Counted from the first letter of the stretch, positions 16,745 to 27,713 are shown. The stretch: 64,000 bases of DNA from Streptomyces noursei ATCC 11455 (GCF_001704275.1 NZ_CP011533.1:434001-498000); one strand, 5' to 3'. Made by a program: numbers and translations. The notes: generated from the sequence alone by a model not told the origin.

Positions 16745-17362
16745 GTGGAGTCAGGGCCCTGGAGGCGCAGGGAGACGGCCCCACAACATGCCCCTGAGGC
16801 GTCGGCCGCCGAGAAGCTGCACGAGCGGGTGCCCACCTGGGTCGCCGTGCGCGTGGCGGCCCGCGAGGTGGAAGAAGAAACCGGCTGGCGCCCGGACACG
16901 ATGAAACCGTTGATCTACGCGGAACCGGCGAACGGAATCACGGACTCACAGCACTACGTCTTCCGTGCCGACGGCGCGACGTACATGGGGCCGCCGACGG
17001 AGAAGAACGAGTCCGACAGGATCGAATGGGTCCCGCTCAGCGAGGCCCGCGCCATGATCGACCGCCGCGAAGTCGTCAGCAGCGGCTCGCTGGTCGGCCT
17101 GCTCTACGTCCTCATGGACGAAGCCATCCGCCGACCGCCTCCGGGAAAGTCTCCCGCAGTCGGGACTCGAACTCGCTCACCGACCGCTCCCTGCGACGAG
17201 AAGCAAGCTGCACGAAGAGCTCCCGAAGATGTTCCCTCACCCGCTCGCGCCTTCGCCCGCGCCGTGGTCAGGGAGCCCGACCGGTTCAAGGCGCTCAATG
17301 ACCCGTGCTGGCTGCGGGCGCGGTTCGTCACTGCGCACGGCGACCAGACTGTTGCCGGATGA
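16745..17362 (+). pseudogene. NUDIX hydrolase, N-terminally truncated
   Basis: Only the second half of the Nudix box remains, REVEEETGW, preceded by sequence lacking the G-x5-E part (the protein enters the family only at about AVRVAAREV). The downstream part is recognisable: SQHYVFRADGATYMG, TEKNESDRIEWVPLSEARA, VSSGSLVGLLYVLMDEA. After about residue 120 (17130) the sequence is low-complexity and not Nudix-like. Without the first Gly/Glu of the box it should not bind metal correctly. The gene appears broken at the 5' end, near 16790. Confidence 0.65.
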
Positions 17363-17712
17363 CCAGCCCCCTGATCCTCTGCAACGGGCCGGAGTACGGC
17401 TGGCCACCGACCCGATCCGCCGTCGTGCTTCCGGCACCCGCTGGGCTGGGCCCGTACGTCCCCGGCGCATCAGCGATTGGCCGGAGCACGGTGCCGAGGA
17501 GGGCTTGGGTACGCAGCCGGGCTCTCCGTGAGCGAGGGCGATGACCAGGACGAAGGCACCGCCCAGCGGGGCACCGTTTACCCGACCGGATAGTGTGCGC
17601 ATGACAAAATCCCGCATGCGAGCCATTAAAGTCCGATAAAGTGCCTGGCAGGAGTGCCGGGAAGTCTGGTCGGCGGAGAAAGATCACAAGCCGCTTTCGA
17701 CAGGGGACCTCC
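17363..17712. other. Intergenic before the antiporter; no gene seen
   Basis: These 350 bp hold no frame with a family signature. The last 75 bp (after 17640) should contain the antiporter promoter and leader. CATGACAAAATCC (17600-17612) and CATTAAAGTCCGATAAAG (17624-17641) form an AT-rich patch that could be a promoter core. Confidence 0.4.
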
Positions 17713-19284
17713 ATGACCGGCCTGACCATCGTGCTACTCCTCGTGGTCCTGGCCACCGCTGTTGCCACAGGCGCCCGCCACTGGAGCCTGCCCGCCCCGT
17801 CTCTCCTGGTAATCGCCGGCCTGGTCGTCGGACTGTTGCCATGGGTGCCGGACATCCATGTCGCACCGCAAGTGATCAGTGTCCTGGTGCTGCCGCCGCT
17901 GCTGTACGCCTCGGCCGAGGAAATATCCGGGCGCGAGTTGCGCGCAGTGTGGCGCCCGGTGACCATCCTCGTCTTCGGGCTCGTCCTGGCCTCGGCCGTT
18001 GCCGTGGGAATGATCGCCTCGGCCCTGACCCCGCTCACCACGGCGACGGCGTTCGTACTGGGTGCGGTCCTGGCCAGCACCGACCCGGTGGCAGTCACCG
18101 CGCTCGGACGCCGCCTGGCGCTGCCGCCGAGGGTTCAGTCCATGGTGCAGGCCGAGAGCCTGTTCAACGACGCCACCTCACTGGTGCTTTTCAAGGTCGC
18201 CGTGGGGACCGCGGTGGCCGCCGGGGCGGTGTCCATTCCCTCGGCCGCAGGGCAGTTCGTCCTGCTCGGCGGAGGCGGAGCCCTCATCGGCGCCGGAGTC
18301 GCCGGAGTGGTGACGCTCATCCGCAGACGTACCGAGGACCCCGTGTTGGAGACCGTCATCGCACTGGTCACCCCCTACGCGTCCTACGTCCTGGCCGAGG
18401 AGCTGCACACCTCCGGCGTGACCGCCGTCGTGGTCGCGGGGGTCATCCTCGGCTCAACCGGCCACAAACTCACCAACGCCCATATCCGCCTCCAGATCCA
18501 CGCCGTCTACGGCACGGTCGTCTTTCTCTTGGAAAGCGTCGTCTTCGCCATCATCGGCCTCCAGCTACCGACCCTGGTCCACGAGTTGGCCGCCGACGAG
18601 CGCGGCTGGCCCCTGTGGGTCCCGGTCGTCGCCGTCACGGTCCTGGCCATCCGACTCCTGTGGGTCTTTCCGCTCTCCGCGCTGATGCAGTACCGGCGGG
18701 GCGCCGAACGGCTCTCCTGGCGTGTGCCGGCCGTCCTGTCCTGGGCCGGCACACGCGGGGTCATGCCCCTGGCCGCCGCCCTGTCCATCCCCCTGACCAC
18801 TCACGCCGGCGCCCCACTGCCACACCGGGCGCTGATCCTCACCCTCACCACGGGCACCATCGCACTGACTCTCGTCGTCCAGGGCTTCACCCTCGCCCCC
18901 GTCGTCCGCCGTTCCGGCATCGCACTGGAACCACAACACACCGCCCGCGAGGAAGCCCAGGCCCGCCGTCACCTGGCCACCGCCGCCCTGACCGAGCTGG
19001 ACCGGTACGAAGAAGCCGACGCAGCCTCCGAGACCGTTCTGAAGCAGGTCCGCCGCCACCTCGAAGCCCACCTTCGTCAGGCGAACGCCGACGCGGGCAA
19101 CGACGCACCTACCGACGACCTCGCAGCCCGCCCCGCCGATGCCTACGGCGAGATACGCCGGGCACTGATCGCAGTGGAAACCGCCGAGTTGCAACGCCTC
19201 TACGAGGAGAACAAGATCAGCAACACGACCCGACGCCGACTCCAACGCGCACTCGACCTCGAAGAAGCCGGCCTCACGGGCTGA
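17713..19284 (+). CDS. CPA1-family Na+/H+ antiporter
   Basis: 523 residues from the ATG at 17713; the longer frame has no start signal. It exchanges cytoplasmic Na+ (or K+) for protons. About twelve membrane spans are evident from LTIVLLLVVLATAVATGA to LILTLTTGTIALTLVVQGF. The CPA1 ion site is intact: the TDPVAVTAL segment in span 4, ESLFNDATSLVLF (the ND motif) in span 5, and WAGTRGVMPLAAALSIP near the last spans. A cytoplasmic helical tail of about 110 residues (AREEAQARRHLATAALTELD ... LQRALDLEEAGLTG) is typical of bacterial NhaP-type exchangers. It stands alone; the 3' neighbour is convergent. Confidence 0.9.
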   Translation: MTGLTIVLLLVVLATAVATGARHWSLPAPSLLVIAGLVVGLLPWVPDIHVAPQVISVLVLPPLLYASAEEISGRELRAVWRPVTILVFGLVLASAVAVGMIASALTPLTTATAFVLGAVLASTDPVAVTALGRRLALPPRVQSMVQAESLFNDATSLVLFKVAVGTAVAAGAVSIPSAAGQFVLLGGGGALIGAGVAGVVTLIRRRTEDPVLETVIALVTPYASYVLAEELHTSGVTAVVVAGVILGSTGHKLTNAHIRLQIHAVYGTVVFLLESVVFAIIGLQLPTLVHELAADERGWPLWVPVVAVTVLAIRLLWVFPLSALMQYRRGAERLSWRVPAVLSWAGTRGVMPLAAALSIPLTTHAGAPLPHRALILTLTTGTIALTLVVQGFTLAPVVRRSGIALEPQHTAREEAQARRHLATAALTELDRYEEADAASETVLKQVRRHLEAHLRQANADAGNDAPTDDLAARPADAYGEIRRALIAVETAELQRLYEENKISNTTRRRLQRALDLEEAGLTG

Positions 19285-19670
19285 CGACGCACCGCGTCAC
19301 GGTCACAGCGCAATCGGAATCTCCCGCGCCCGGCCACCGCTTCTGAGGCCAAACGAGCCACGGACACCCACCGCCTGATAGAGCTTCGAGCAGACTGGCG
19401 AGGCTGGGGTCGGACGCCCCGACCGGGACCGGCGTCGCGGTACCGCACTGGCCTGTGGCACCCACAGGACGCAGACCGAACCCTTCCGATCACGACGTCG
19501 GCGATGCAAGGGGCGCAGCGCGTCCGTGCCCGAGGTCGAACATCGCGTCCGGCGCTGCCGCCTACCCACCCGCGGTCGGGTCGCGTGCCCCATCCGGGAC
19601 AGAGGTTGGAGCCGTGGTGCCCGCTGACGGCTCCGGCCGGGTGTGGGGGACGCATAGGCCCGTCCGGCGC
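19285..19670. other. Convergent intergenic region; no gene seen
   Basis: These 386 bp lie between the ends of the antiporter and the beta-CASP hydrolase. Reading frames exist on both strands but are Arg/Pro-rich mirrors without start signals. No clear long hairpin was found. Confidence 0.4.
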
Positions 19671-21107
19671 TCAGCGCACCAGGACGTTCTCTCCCGAGCG
19701 TGGCAGGACCGCGTGCCAGCCCAGTTCCCGCGCGATCCGGTCCCGTAGGGCCGTGGAGGCGTCCGGCTCACCGTGCACCAGATACGTGGTGTGCGGAGGC
19801 GGGGCGGCACGCAGCCAGTCCACGATCTGCGCCGCGTCCGCGTGGGCCGAGAAGTGCGGAACGTTCGCCACCTCGGCGCGCACGGGGACGTACTCGCCGA
19901 ACATCTTGAGTGCGCCGGCCCCGTCCACCAGGTCGCGGGCGCGGGTGCCCACCGCCGCGAAGCCCACGATGACCACGGCGTTGCGCGGGTCGGGCAGGCG
20001 CCGCCGCAGGTGATGCAGAACGCGTCCGCCGGTCGCCATGCCCGCCGACGAGACGATGACCGCCGGGCCCTGCGTGTGGTTGATGTCGATCGACTCCTGA
20101 ACGGAGCGGGCGGCGGTGAACGGGTCGGGGCTCAGCGCGGCCGTCCCTGCGGAGGTGATCTCGGGCAGCAGTTCGGCGGCGCGGGAGTGGATGGCGTCCC
20201 GATACACGTCCAGGGCCCTCAGGGCCATGGGGCTGTCGACGTACACCGGGACCTTCTTGGGCAGTGCGCCCTGGGCTCGCAGGGCGGCCAGCTCGTTCAA
20301 CACGACCTCCGTGCGGTCCAGGGCGAAGGCGGGAACGACCACGATTCCTCCGCGTCGCAGCGTGCGGGCCAGCACGTGGCCGAATCGTGCCCGACCGGCC
20401 TCGTCGTCGTGCCGGCGATTGCCGTACGTCGACTCCACCAGCAACACGTCCGCCCCCGAGAACGGCTCGGCCGGGCGCAGCAGGGGATGCCCGGGGCGTC
20501 CGAGGTCGCCGCTCACCGCGAGGGTGTGTCCGTCTTCCAGGGTGAGGTGGGCCCACGTCGAGCCGAGGATGTGTCCGGCGCGTCGCAGGGTCAGCGTGGT
20601 CCCGGTGGTGACGTCGATGGCGGTGTCCACGGGTACCGGATCGAAATATTGCAGGGTGCGGTCGACGTCGGCGTCGTCGTAGAGCGGTTCGGCGACCCGG
20701 TGTTTGGACCAGCCGTGCGCGTTGGCGTGCGCTGCCGCCTCCATCTGCAGGTGGGCGCTGTCACGCAGCACGATCCCGGCCAGTCGCGCGGTGTACGTGC
20801 TGGCGAGGATCGGCCCCCGGAAGCCCTGGCGGACGAGGCGGGGCAGATAGCCGCAGTGGTCCAGGTGCGCGTGGGTGACGACGACGGCCTCGATGTCGGA
20901 TGCGTCGCGAGGAAGACTCCGCCAGTTGCGGCGGCGCAGCTCGCCGAGACCTTGGAAGAGCCCGCAGTCGACGAGGATCCGCGTGTGGTCGCTCTCGACG
21001 AGGAACTTGCTGCCGGTCACGGTCCCGACGCCGCCCATGAAGGTCAGCAGTGCCGGCCTCCGCCGGGGCGCCGCGGGGCCCGTGGACGGCTGAGGTTCGG
21101 TGGACAT
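19671..21107 (-). CDS. Metallo-beta-lactamase/beta-CASP/RMMBL hydrolase (RNase-like)
   Basis: 478 residues from the ATG at 21107, with GAGGCGG upstream. The order is a metallo-beta-lactamase domain ([14 protein letters not shown], metal ligands; [12 protein letters not shown]), a beta-CASP domain ([26 protein letters not shown]) and an RMMBL C-terminus ([24 protein letters not shown]). Proteins of this type (YsgA/CPSF-like) cut RNA or phosphodiesters. It follows a USP by 57 bp on the same strand and could be co-transcribed with the SPFH-USP pair. A decayed copy of its central and C-terminal part lies at 63596-63835. Confidence 0.9.
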   Translation of the reverse strand: MSTEPQPSTGPAAPRRRPALLTFMGGVGTVTGSKFLVESDHTRILVDCGLFQGLGELRRRNWRSLPRDASDIEAVVVTHAHLDHCGYLPRLVRQGFRGPILASTYTARLAGIVLRDSAHLQMEAAAHANAHGWSKHRVAEPLYDDADVDRTLQYFDPVPVDTAIDVTTGTTLTLRRAGHILGSTWAHLTLEDGHTLAVSGDLGRPGHPLLRPAEPFSGADVLLVESTYGNRRHDDEAGRARFGHVLARTLRRGGIVVVPAFALDRTEVVLNELAALRAQGALPKKVPVYVDSPMALRALDVYRDAIHSRAAELLPEITSAGTAALSPDPFTAARSVQESIDINHTQGPAVIVSSAGMATGGRVLHHLRRRLPDPRNAVVIVGFAAVGTRARDLVDGAGALKMFGEYVPVRAEVANVPHFSAHADAAQIVDWLRAAPPPHTTYLVHGEPDASTALRDRIARELGWHAVLPRSGENVLVR

Positions 21108-21163
21108 GGAGTTCCGCCTCCCGGTCGTGCATCGGCGCGTACTTTCCATGCCCTGTGAAGGCT

Positions 21164-22024
21164 TCAGCCGGCATGGGGTGTGCGGTGTGGTCGGACGACC
21201 GCCACAGGGCACTGGGAGAACTGCAGGAGTTGGTGGCTGACCGACCCCATGGCCAGTCCGCGGAAGCCGCCGCGGCCGCGGGAGCCGACGACCAGGAGGT
21301 CCGCCCGGTCGGACGCGCGGGCCAGAGCGAGCATGGGGTCTTCCTCGGGGAGATGCTTCACCACCTCCACCTCGGGGTGCTGGCGAGTCAGTGGGGCCAG
21401 CCAATCCTCCAGGTCCTTCCGGTGCGCTCGGGCCGCCTCGTCCAGTGCTCCGGCGGTCGTGAGACCGTGCAGTCCCGGGCGGGTCCAGGCGTGCACGGCC
21501 TGCAGGGGGATACCACGCAGGGATGCCTGCTCGAAGGCGTACGCCAGGGCGGCGTCCGAGTGGGTCGAGCCGTCCGTGCCCACCACGATGCGGTTGTGAC
21601 CGGTGGTGAGGTAGTTGACGACGACCACGGGGCACACCGCATGTCCGACGACCTGAAGCGCGACCGAGCCCAGCAGCAGGCTCCCGAACCCACCCATGCC
21701 CTTGGCACCGAGCACAAGCGTGTGCGCGTGCTCCGCCTCGGACAGCAGCGCAGCAGGTGGAGCACCCGAGGGCAGCGCGGAAGTGACTTCCAGGCCCGGA
21801 TGCGCGTCCTTGACGACCGTGATGGCCTCGTCGACCACTCCCCTGTCGTGTTGCCCTGCCTCCCAGGCACGTCCCTCCGGGGTGGTGGCGTATGCGTGTG
21901 CCGGGGGCAGGACGTGCACGATGCGCAGAGCACGACCTCGCGATGCGGCCTCGTGGGCCGCCCAGATCAGGGCCCGCAAGCTGCGTCCGGAACCGTCGAC
22001 CCCGACGACGATCGATCCAGTCAT
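21164..22024 (-). CDS. Universal stress protein, two tandem Usp domains
   Basis: 286 residues from the ATG at 22024. Both domains keep the nucleotide loop: [20 protein letters not shown] in the first half and [20 protein letters not shown] in the second. Each begins with a canonical strand ([40 protein letters not shown]). Two ATP sites per chain are therefore expected. It lies between the SPFH gene (166 bp upstream) and the beta-CASP hydrolase (57 bp downstream), all on the minus strand. Confidence 0.93.
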   Translation of the reverse strand: MTGSIVVGVDGSGRSLRALIWAAHEAASRGRALRIVHVLPPAHAYATTPEGRAWEAGQHDRGVVDEAITVVKDAHPGLEVTSALPSGAPPAALLSEAEHAHTLVLGAKGMGGFGSLLLGSVALQVVGHAVCPVVVVNYLTTGHNRIVVGTDGSTHSDAALAYAFEQASLRGIPLQAVHAWTRPGLHGLTTAGALDEAARAHRKDLEDWLAPLTRQHPEVEVVKHLPEEDPMLALARASDRADLLVVGSRGRGGFRGLAMGSVSHQLLQFSQCPVAVVRPHRTPHAG

Positions 22025-22190
22025 GGCCACTCCCTTGTGCGAAACGTCGGCGCCGGACCGGCGCCCGGTATGCCCGAGCACAGCCCGTTCCGCCGCGGGG
22101 GCGGGAGGAGCTTCTGTCCGGCCGGGCCGGTCCGTGTCCGCCGTGCCCCGCTGCCGTCGGCGAGCGAATGCATCTGCCGCTCGTGCGCGC

Positions 22191-22982
22191 TCATGCCACA
22201 GTGGCTTGCTCGACGGGCACCGGCTCTGGGTGCGGACTTCGGGTCGGCGGTGGGGCAGTGATGTGCTGTGTTTCGTCCTCGACGAATCGGGCCAGGGCGC
22301 GGGCGCTTTCCAGGAACTGGGCGGGGAAGACGATGGTGGAGTTCTTCTCTGCGGCGATCTCGGAGAGGACCTGCAGGTTCCGCAGCTGCAGGGCGACGGG
22401 GTGGGCGCTGATGACGTCGGCGGCCTCGGCGAGGCGGTCCGCGCTCAGTGCCTCTCCCTCGGCTGCGATGATCTTGGCGCGCTTCTCCCGCTCGGCCTCG
22501 GCCTGGCGTGCCATCGCGCGCTGCATGGTGGGCGGCAGTTCGATGTCCTTGAGCTCCACCAGCAGGACGTAGATGCCCCAGCGTTGGGTCAGCCCGTCGA
22601 GGATGTCCTTGATCTGGGTGTTCAACGTTTCGGTGTCGGTGAGGACCTGGTCGAGGAGGGACCGGCCCACGACGTTGCGCACGGTGGTCTGGGCTATCTG
22701 ATCGGTGGCGGCCGACACGTCCTCGATCTCCACGATGGACTTCACGGGGTCGACACGACGGAAGTATGCGACGGCCGCGACGCCGATGGAGACATTGTCG
22801 CGGGTGATGACCTGTTGGGAGGGGATCGGCATGGTCACCGTCCGCAGGGTGACCTTCCACATCCGATCCGCCAAAGGGATCATGAAGCGAATACCCGGAT
22901 TCCGGACGTTGCGTAGTTTCCCGAAGCGGAACACCACTCCACGTTGGTACTGACGCACGATCGCGACACCGAGATTCGCCAT
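22191..22982 (-). CDS. SPFH/stomatin-like protein (slipin)
   Basis: 263 residues from the ATG at 22982, with GAGGAGGTGG just upstream. The SPFH core is complete: [78 protein letters not shown], and a flotillin-type coiled coil with repeated Ala-Glu ([20 protein letters not shown]). It lacks the N-terminal membrane hairpin of classical slipins, so it may join membranes peripherally. A perfect GGGCC-N4-GGCCC box lies 61-74 bp upstream. A related C-terminal piece is fused to an IS110 fragment at 49609-49940. Confidence 0.9.
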   Translation of the reverse strand: MANLGVAIVRQYQRGVVFRFGKLRNVRNPGIRFMIPLADRMWKVTLRTVTMPIPSQQVITRDNVSIGVAAVAYFRRVDPVKSIVEIEDVSAATDQIAQTTVRNVVGRSLLDQVLTDTETLNTQIKDILDGLTQRWGIYVLLVELKDIELPPTMQRAMARQAEAEREKRAKIIAAEGEALSADRLAEAADVISAHPVALQLRNLQVLSEIAAEKNSTIVFPAQFLESARALARFVEDETQHITAPPPTRSPHPEPVPVEQATVA

Positions 22983-23042
22983 GCCACCCACCTCCTCGAA
23001 GGCGTTTGTTCCACAGTGGCCGATGTCGGTTCGTCGGCGCTT

Positions 23043-23056
23043 GGGCCCTCCGGCCC
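23043..23056. promoter_or_regulatory. DosR-like box upstream of the SPFH gene
   Basis: GGGCCCTCCGGCCC, a perfect GGGCC-N4-GGCCC palindrome 61-74 bp upstream of the SPFH start at 22982. The site is closer to SPFH than to the divergent SpoIIAA-like gene at 23349. Confidence 0.5.
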
Positions 23057-23348
23057 TGCGCTCTGGGTCGATCCGACCACATTCCAGCCCTACCCGACTG
23101 CCCCGGTGCTGCGGGAGAGTCCGCGATTCGTCACCGCTTGCCAATGCCTGCCGACCAGAGGCCCCAGCCGACCCGCGCCTCCGCACGCCTGGCTACGACG
23201 GGTGACCGATCGCCCGCCCAGACCGTTTCGCGCACAGGGCCTTGGGCGAAGGCGGAATACTGGAAGGGGCGAGTCCGCGAACGGGCGGCACGGTACCGCT
23301 CTCGGCGTCCGCGTAAGCCCGTCCCCCTCACGTGGAGGGAGCGACCTC

Positions 23349-24116
23349 ATGCTGAAGGCAACCAAGGAAACACCCGCAGGCGTCGATGTGGTGAAGGCCG
23401 TCGGCACCGTGTCGAAGGGCGACTACGAGCGCGTGGTCGTGCCACTCGTCGAGGACGCCCGCCAGGCAGGACGGCGCCTGCGCGTCCTGTGTGAGATCGG
23501 GCCGGAGTTCCGGTCGTTCACCCCGGCTGCGGCCTGGGAGGACCTCAAGGTCGGTCCCGGAGCCATGCGGCTGTGCGACGGCTGCGCCGTTGTCACCGAT
23601 GCCGGATGGATCCGCGAGACGACCCGTTTGCTGCGCTTCCTGGTGCCCTGCCCCGTGCACGTCTTCGGCGCCCAGGAACGCGAAGAGGCGCTGCAGTGGC
23701 TGACGTCACTGCCCGAAGGCCCCGGCATCTCCCACCGGCTCCTGACCGACTCCCGCGTACTCGTCGTCGAAGTCCAACAGCCGCTGCGCTCACAGGACTT
23801 CGAGGCACTGGCGGCGACCGCGGACATCTGGCTGCAGACCCACGACGCACTGGCCGGCGTCGTGATCCACACACGCGAGTTTCCCGGTTGGGAAAACCTC
23901 GGCAGCCTGGTACGCCACGTGCGGTTCATCCGTGACCACCATCGGAAGGTCGAAAGGATCGCGTTGGCAGCGGACAGCAGGGTCGCCGCGCTGGTGCCCC
24001 ACCTCGCGAACCACTTCGTCCATGCCGAGGTGCAACGCTTCGCATACGACGAGCTCGACGACGCGCTCGCGTGGGCCGCCGATGCCGAGACGCAACAGCC
24101 GGGCAAGGCATGTTGA
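23349..24116 (+). CDS. SpoIIAA-like (STAS superfamily) two-domain protein
   Basis: 255 residues from the ATG at 23349, preceded by GGAGGGAG. It contains two SpoIIAA-like (DUF3478-type) domains, about 1-120 (VVKAVGTVSKGDYERVVVPL, FRSFTPAAAWEDLKVG, VVTDAGWIRET) and about 130-250 (RVLVVEVQQPLRSQDFEAL, LAGVVIHTREFPGWENLG, ADSRVAALVPHLANHFVHAE). Single-domain relatives are small soluble proteins sometimes tied to stress or lipid membranes. It is divergent from the SPFH operon and may share its control region. The biochemical role is unknown. Confidence 0.82.
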   Translation: MLKATKETPAGVDVVKAVGTVSKGDYERVVVPLVEDARQAGRRLRVLCEIGPEFRSFTPAAAWEDLKVGPGAMRLCDGCAVVTDAGWIRETTRLLRFLVPCPVHVFGAQEREEALQWLTSLPEGPGISHRLLTDSRVLVVEVQQPLRSQDFEALAATADIWLQTHDALAGVVIHTREFPGWENLGSLVRHVRFIRDHHRKVERIALAADSRVAALVPHLANHFVHAEVQRFAYDELDDALAWAADAETQQPGKAC

Positions 24117-24172
24117 CCACCTGGTGGCGTTCGGGGCACCAGTGCAACCCCTGTGGACCGGTCCCGGATTCG

Positions 24173-25045
24173 TCAGCCGTGCGGCACGATGGCGACGGGG
24201 CACGACGCGTGGTGTGCGGCGGCATGCGCGACGTTGCCCAGCCGTGGCGCCAGGGCGGGCCGTTGCCGACGGCGTCCGATCACCAGGAGATCGGCGGCCG
24301 AGGCCGCTCGTACGACGGCCCGGGACGGGCTCTCCAGAAGTACGCTGTCGATCACCCGCACACCGGGGAACTTCTCGCGCGACGAGCGGAGTGCCTCGCC
24401 CAGCCGCTGCCGGGCTTCCTCGGTGATCTCCTCGATGACGTCGGGATTCCCGGCCCACGGCACGTACGTATCCACCGGCAAGCTCCTCCCGTGGACGGCG
24501 TGCAGGGGCACTTCGCGCAGGGCGGCGGCCTCGAAGGCGAACTCCAGCAGGTCGTCGCACTGCCCGTGCAGGCTCACCCCGACCACCACGACTCCGCCCG
24601 GGCCGCGAGCCGAATCCGGGGCGGGGCGCAGGCCGGCGCGCACCAGCACGACCGGCCGCTCTGCTCGTGCCACGATCTCCATACTGGTGTCGCCCAGGAA
24701 GAAGCATGCGGCGGTGGACAGTCCCCGCGATCCGAGTACCAGCAGTTCGGACCGCGCCGACGCGCCGAGCAGGGCGGTCTCGGCGTCAGATGCGACCAGG
24801 TCCTCGACGACGGGGAGGTCCGGGTAGCGCCCGTGAATTTCCGATTGCGCATCGTGCACGATACGTTTCGCCCAGTAGTTCTGGTCCACCTCCGGGGCCG
24901 GCCCGACGGCCTCCGGTGCGAGCATGGGCCAGGCATGCAGCAGGCGTAGCGGGAGCCCTCGGCGATCGGCTTCCCCGGCTGCCCAGCGGGCAGCCGCCAG
25001 GCTCTCGGCCGAGCCGTCGAGCCCCACGGTGACGGCGTGGTCCAT
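24173..25045 (-). CDS. Universal stress protein, degenerate ATP sites
   Basis: 290 residues. Two Usp domains are present (AVTVGLDGSAESLAAARWAA; VVVVGVSLHGQCDDLLEFAF). The first nucleotide loop reads LGSRGLSTAACFFLGDTS and the second IGRRRQRPALAPRLGNVA, which has lost the Gly-x2-Gly pattern. This protein therefore belongs to the non-ATP-binding or weak-binding type, like the USPs at 34973 and 48246, with which it shares the C-terminal HHASCPVAIVPH signature. A perfect GGGCC-N4-GGCCC box is 90-103 bp upstream. Confidence 0.92.
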   Translation of the reverse strand: MDHAVTVGLDGSAESLAAARWAAGEADRRGLPLRLLHAWPMLAPEAVGPAPEVDQNYWAKRIVHDAQSEIHGRYPDLPVVEDLVASDAETALLGASARSELLVLGSRGLSTAACFFLGDTSMEIVARAERPVVLVRAGLRPAPDSARGPGGVVVVGVSLHGQCDDLLEFAFEAAALREVPLHAVHGRSLPVDTYVPWAGNPDVIEEITEEARQRLGEALRSSREKFPGVRVIDSVLLESPSRAVVRAASAADLLVIGRRRQRPALAPRLGNVAHAAAHHASCPVAIVPHG

Positions 25046-25134
25046 GGCAGTTGCCTCCTTCTCACCGCGAGCCGGAGCGGGGTACGAACAGGTCTTCCTC
25101 CCTCCAGCGTGCGGTCACCGTCCGTCCGGCGACA

Positions 25135-25148
25135 GGGCCCCTTGGCCC
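25135..25148. promoter_or_regulatory. DosR-like box between a USP and the flavin-binding protein gene
   Basis: GGGCCCCTTGGCCC, a perfect GGGCC-N4-GGCCC. It is 90-103 bp from the minus-strand USP start (25045) and 156-169 bp from the plus-strand gene at 25304, so either or both could be controlled. Confidence 0.5.
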
Positions 25149-25303
25149 AAGGACCGGGGCCGACGGCAGCGGAGAAGGCGTCGAAGCCGACGCGGGCGGG
25201 GCCAGGCGACGGCGTACGGGCGCGGCGGAACGGCCCGAACCACCCCGCGACGGGGGACCATCGGCCCTACGCCCTGTCCGTGCGGTGCGCGCACGCTGAG
25301 GCC

Positions 25304-25759
25304 ATGCAGTGGGACAACGGCCTTCGACAGCTGGACCGGCAGGAGTGCCTGCGCTTCCTGACGTTGGTGCCCATCGGCCGCATCGTGTACACGCACGAGG
25401 CTCTGCCGGCCGCCCTGCCGGTCAACTTCTCTCTGGACCAGGACCACGCGGTGGTGTTCCGGACTTCGGCGCGGTCACGTGTGGCGCATGCCGTCGACGG
25501 CGCCGTTGTGGCTTTTGAAACCGACTGGTTCGACGAGGAGTCGCAGTCGGGCTGGAGCGTGGTCGTGACCGGGCGGGCCGCCCTGGTCACCGACCGGAGG
25601 GATCAGGAACGGCTGCGAACGGTCGGGCTCCGCTCGTGGGTGTCCGTGGCGGAGGACGCCTTCGTCCGGATCACCCCCGATCTCGTGAGCGGTCGCCTCC
25701 TGCACGGGCACCCGCGCGGCGGCGAGCGGGGCGCGGCGTCCCTCGCCGACGTCCCGTGA
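25304..25759 (+). CDS. Pyridoxamine 5'-phosphate oxidase-family flavin/F420-binding protein
   Basis: 151 residues from the ATG at 25304. The split-barrel fold is clear: [83 protein letters not shown]. Proteins of this group bind FMN, F420 or haem, and the Rv1155/Rv3369-like group reduces F420 or stabilises cofactors. The catalytic role is not predictable. It sits between a USP and the acetyl-CoA operon. A decayed relative with an N-terminal HTH is at 35886-36200. Confidence 0.85.
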   Translation: MQWDNGLRQLDRQECLRFLTLVPIGRIVYTHEALPAALPVNFSLDQDHAVVFRTSARSRVAHAVDGAVVAFETDWFDEESQSGWSVVVTGRAALVTDRRDQERLRTVGLRSWVSVAEDAFVRITPDLVSGRLLHGHPRGGERGAASLADVP

Positions 25760-25843
25760 CGACTGTGGCATCCGTCCGTACCGGAGGGCTCAGCGCCGCG
25801 ACGGCCCGACCCACGGCCCCTCTGCCCGGCCGGTCCGTGTCCC

Positions 25844-25857
25844 GGGCCCTTCGGCCC
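25844..25857. promoter_or_regulatory. DosR-like box upstream of the acetyl-CoA operon
   Basis: GGGCCCTTCGGCCC, a perfect GGGCC-N4-GGCCC, 63-76 bp upstream of the ATG at 25920. The position fits an activator bound next to the -35 region of the five-gene operon. Confidence 0.5.
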
Positions 25858-25919
25858 CATGCGCCTGTGCGCGGGGTCCGCGATCCTGTAGTGGGTGCGA
25901 AGCGTCGGAGGAAACCGCG

Positions 25920-27713
25920 ATGACGTGGGAGACCATACGCAAGGACAGCACTGCGCAGGTGGCGCCGAACCTCGCCGACTACGCGCGGGAACGCTCGGAG
26001 TTCACCTGGTCCCGAGCGCGGAAGTGCCTGGACGGTCTGCCCTGCGGGCGCGGCCTGAACATGGCGTACGAGGCCGTCGATCGTCATGTGGGGACGATGC
26101 GTGGCGGCAAGGTCGCGTTGCGGTGTCTCGCGCGTGACGGCACCGTCACCAGCGCCACGTACGCCGAGTTGGCCCACCGCACGGCGCGTTTCGCGAACGT
26201 CCTGCGCTCGCTGGGAGTCGGCCGCGGTGACGCGGTGTTCACCTTGCTCGGCAGGTGTCCGGAGCTGTACACGGTCGTGCTCGGCACGTTGAAGAACACC
26301 AGCGTGCTCTGTCCGCTCTTCTCCGCATTCGGCCCCGACCCGGTCGAGCAGCGCCTTCGGCTCGGCGACGCCCTCGTGCTGGTCACCACGGCGGCCCTCT
26401 ACCGGCGCAAGGTCGCGGAACGCAGGCCGGACCTCCCCGGACTCGCACACGTCCTCATCGTCGGGCCCGGTGCCGAGGAACTGCCCGGGACGCTCTCGTT
26501 CGACGCGCTCATGGCCGCCGCTTCCGGGCATTTCGCCATCCCGCCGACCTCGCCCGAGGACATGGCACTACTGCACTTCACGAGCGGAACCACCGGTACC
26601 CCGAAGGGTGCGATCCACGTCCACGAAGCCGTCGTCGCCCACCACGCCACGGCCGCCTACGCACTGGACCTGCACCCCGAGGACGTGTACTGGTGCACCG
26701 CCGACCCGGGCTGGGTCACCGGCATGTCCTACGGCGTCATCGCTCCGCTCGTCCATGGCGTGACCGTAGTGGTCGACGAGGGGGACTACGACGCCCTGCG
26801 CTGGTACCGCATTCTCGACGAGCAGCAGGTGAGCGTCTGGTACACCGCGCCCACGGCGCTGCGCATGCTCATGCGCGGCGCGCCGCCACAGCGGTCCAAC
26901 GACGGGCGAGCGGTGCACGACCTGCCGGCCCTGCGCTTCGTCGCGTCCGTCGGCGAGCCCCTCAACCCCGAGGCCGTGGTCTGGGGCCAGGAGTCGCTGG
27001 GCCTGCCTGTGCACGACAACTGGTGGCAGACCGAGACCGGTTGCATCATGATCGCCAACTTCGCCGCCTGCGAGATCCGGCCCGGGTCGATGGGCCGACC
27101 ACTTCCGGGCGTTGAGGCCACGGTGCTGGAACGCGGCGAGGACGGCCGCGCCCGGATCACCGACGGCGGTGTGCGTGCGGTGCACGAACCGGACGTGGTG
27201 GGCGAGTTGGCACTGCGTCCTGGCTGGCCCTCCATGTTCCGCGGATATCTGCACGACGAGAAGCGCTACGAGGCGGCGTTCGCCGACGGCTGGTACCTGA
27301 CCGGAGACCTGGCCAGGCGGGACGAGGACGGGTGGTACTGGTTCGTGGGCCGGGCCGACGACGTCATCAAGTCGGCGGGGCACCTGATCGGCCCCTTCGA
27401 GGTGGAGAGCACCTTGATGGAACACCCGGCCGTCGCCGAGGCCGGGGTGATCGGACGGCCCGACCCCATGGCCGGGAACATCGTCAAAGCGTTCGTCTCG
27501 TTGCGACCCGGTGTCGAGCCGACCGCCGCGCTGGAGCGTGAGTTGCTGGCCTTCGGCCGTCGGCGGCTGGGCCCCGCCGTCGCTCCCCGGGAGATCGCCT
27601 TCGACCAGAATCTGCCCAAGACACGCAGCGGCAAGGTGATGCGCCGGCTGCTGCGCGCCCGTGAACTCGGGCTGCCAACCGGCGACCTGTCCACACTGGA
27701 GGGATCCGTATGA
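25920..27713 (+). CDS. acsA: Acetyl-CoA synthetase (AMP-forming)
   Basis: 597 residues. It forms acetyl-AMP and then acetyl-CoA from acetate, ATP and CoA. ANL-family motifs are all present: P-loop [26 protein letters not shown] with the substrate-pocket Trp/Gly, [32 protein letters not shown], and the C-terminal catalytic Lys in [13 protein letters not shown]. Its length is closer to the 570-residue AcsA type than the 650-residue Acs. It is the first gene of an operon with the oxo-acid dehydrogenase subunits (next start overlaps at ATGA, 27710). Together they could supply acetyl-CoA from acetate and pyruvate. Propionate or another short acid remains possible as substrate. Confidence 0.9.
   Translation: MTWETIRKDSTAQVAPNLADYARERSEFTWSRARKCLDGLPCGRGLNMAYEAVDRHVGTMRGGKVALRCLARDGTVTSATYAELAHRTARFANVLRSLGVGRGDAVFTLLGRCPELYTVVLGTLKNTSVLCPLFSAFGPDPVEQRLRLGDALVLVTTAALYRRKVAERRPDLPGLAHVLIVGPGAEELPGTLSFDALMAAASGHFAIPPTSPEDMALLHFTSGTTGTPKGAIHVHEAVVAHHATAAYALDLHPEDVYWCTADPGWVTGMSYGVIAPLVHGVTVVVDEGDYDALRWYRILDEQQVSVWYTAPTALRMLMRGAPPQRSNDGRAVHDLPALRFVASVGEPLNPEAVVWGQESLGLPVHDNWWQTETGCIMIANFAACEIRPGSMGRPLPGVEATVLERGEDGRARITDGGVRAVHEPDVVGELALRPGWPSMFRGYLHDEKRYEAAFADGWYLTGDLARRDEDGWYWFVGRADDVIKSAGHLIGPFEVESTLMEHPAVAEAGVIGRPDPMAGNIVKAFVSLRPGVEPTAALERELLAFGRRRLGPAVAPREIAFDQNLPKTRSGKVMRRLLRARELGLPTGDLSTLEGSV

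Noticed and set aside
17160..17190. A tRNA T-arm-like word (GAGTTCGAGTCCC on the minus strand)
   Set aside because: The flanking bases do not form a 5-bp T stem, and no acceptor, D or anticodon arms are found around it. No tRNA or rRNA gene was seen in the window.
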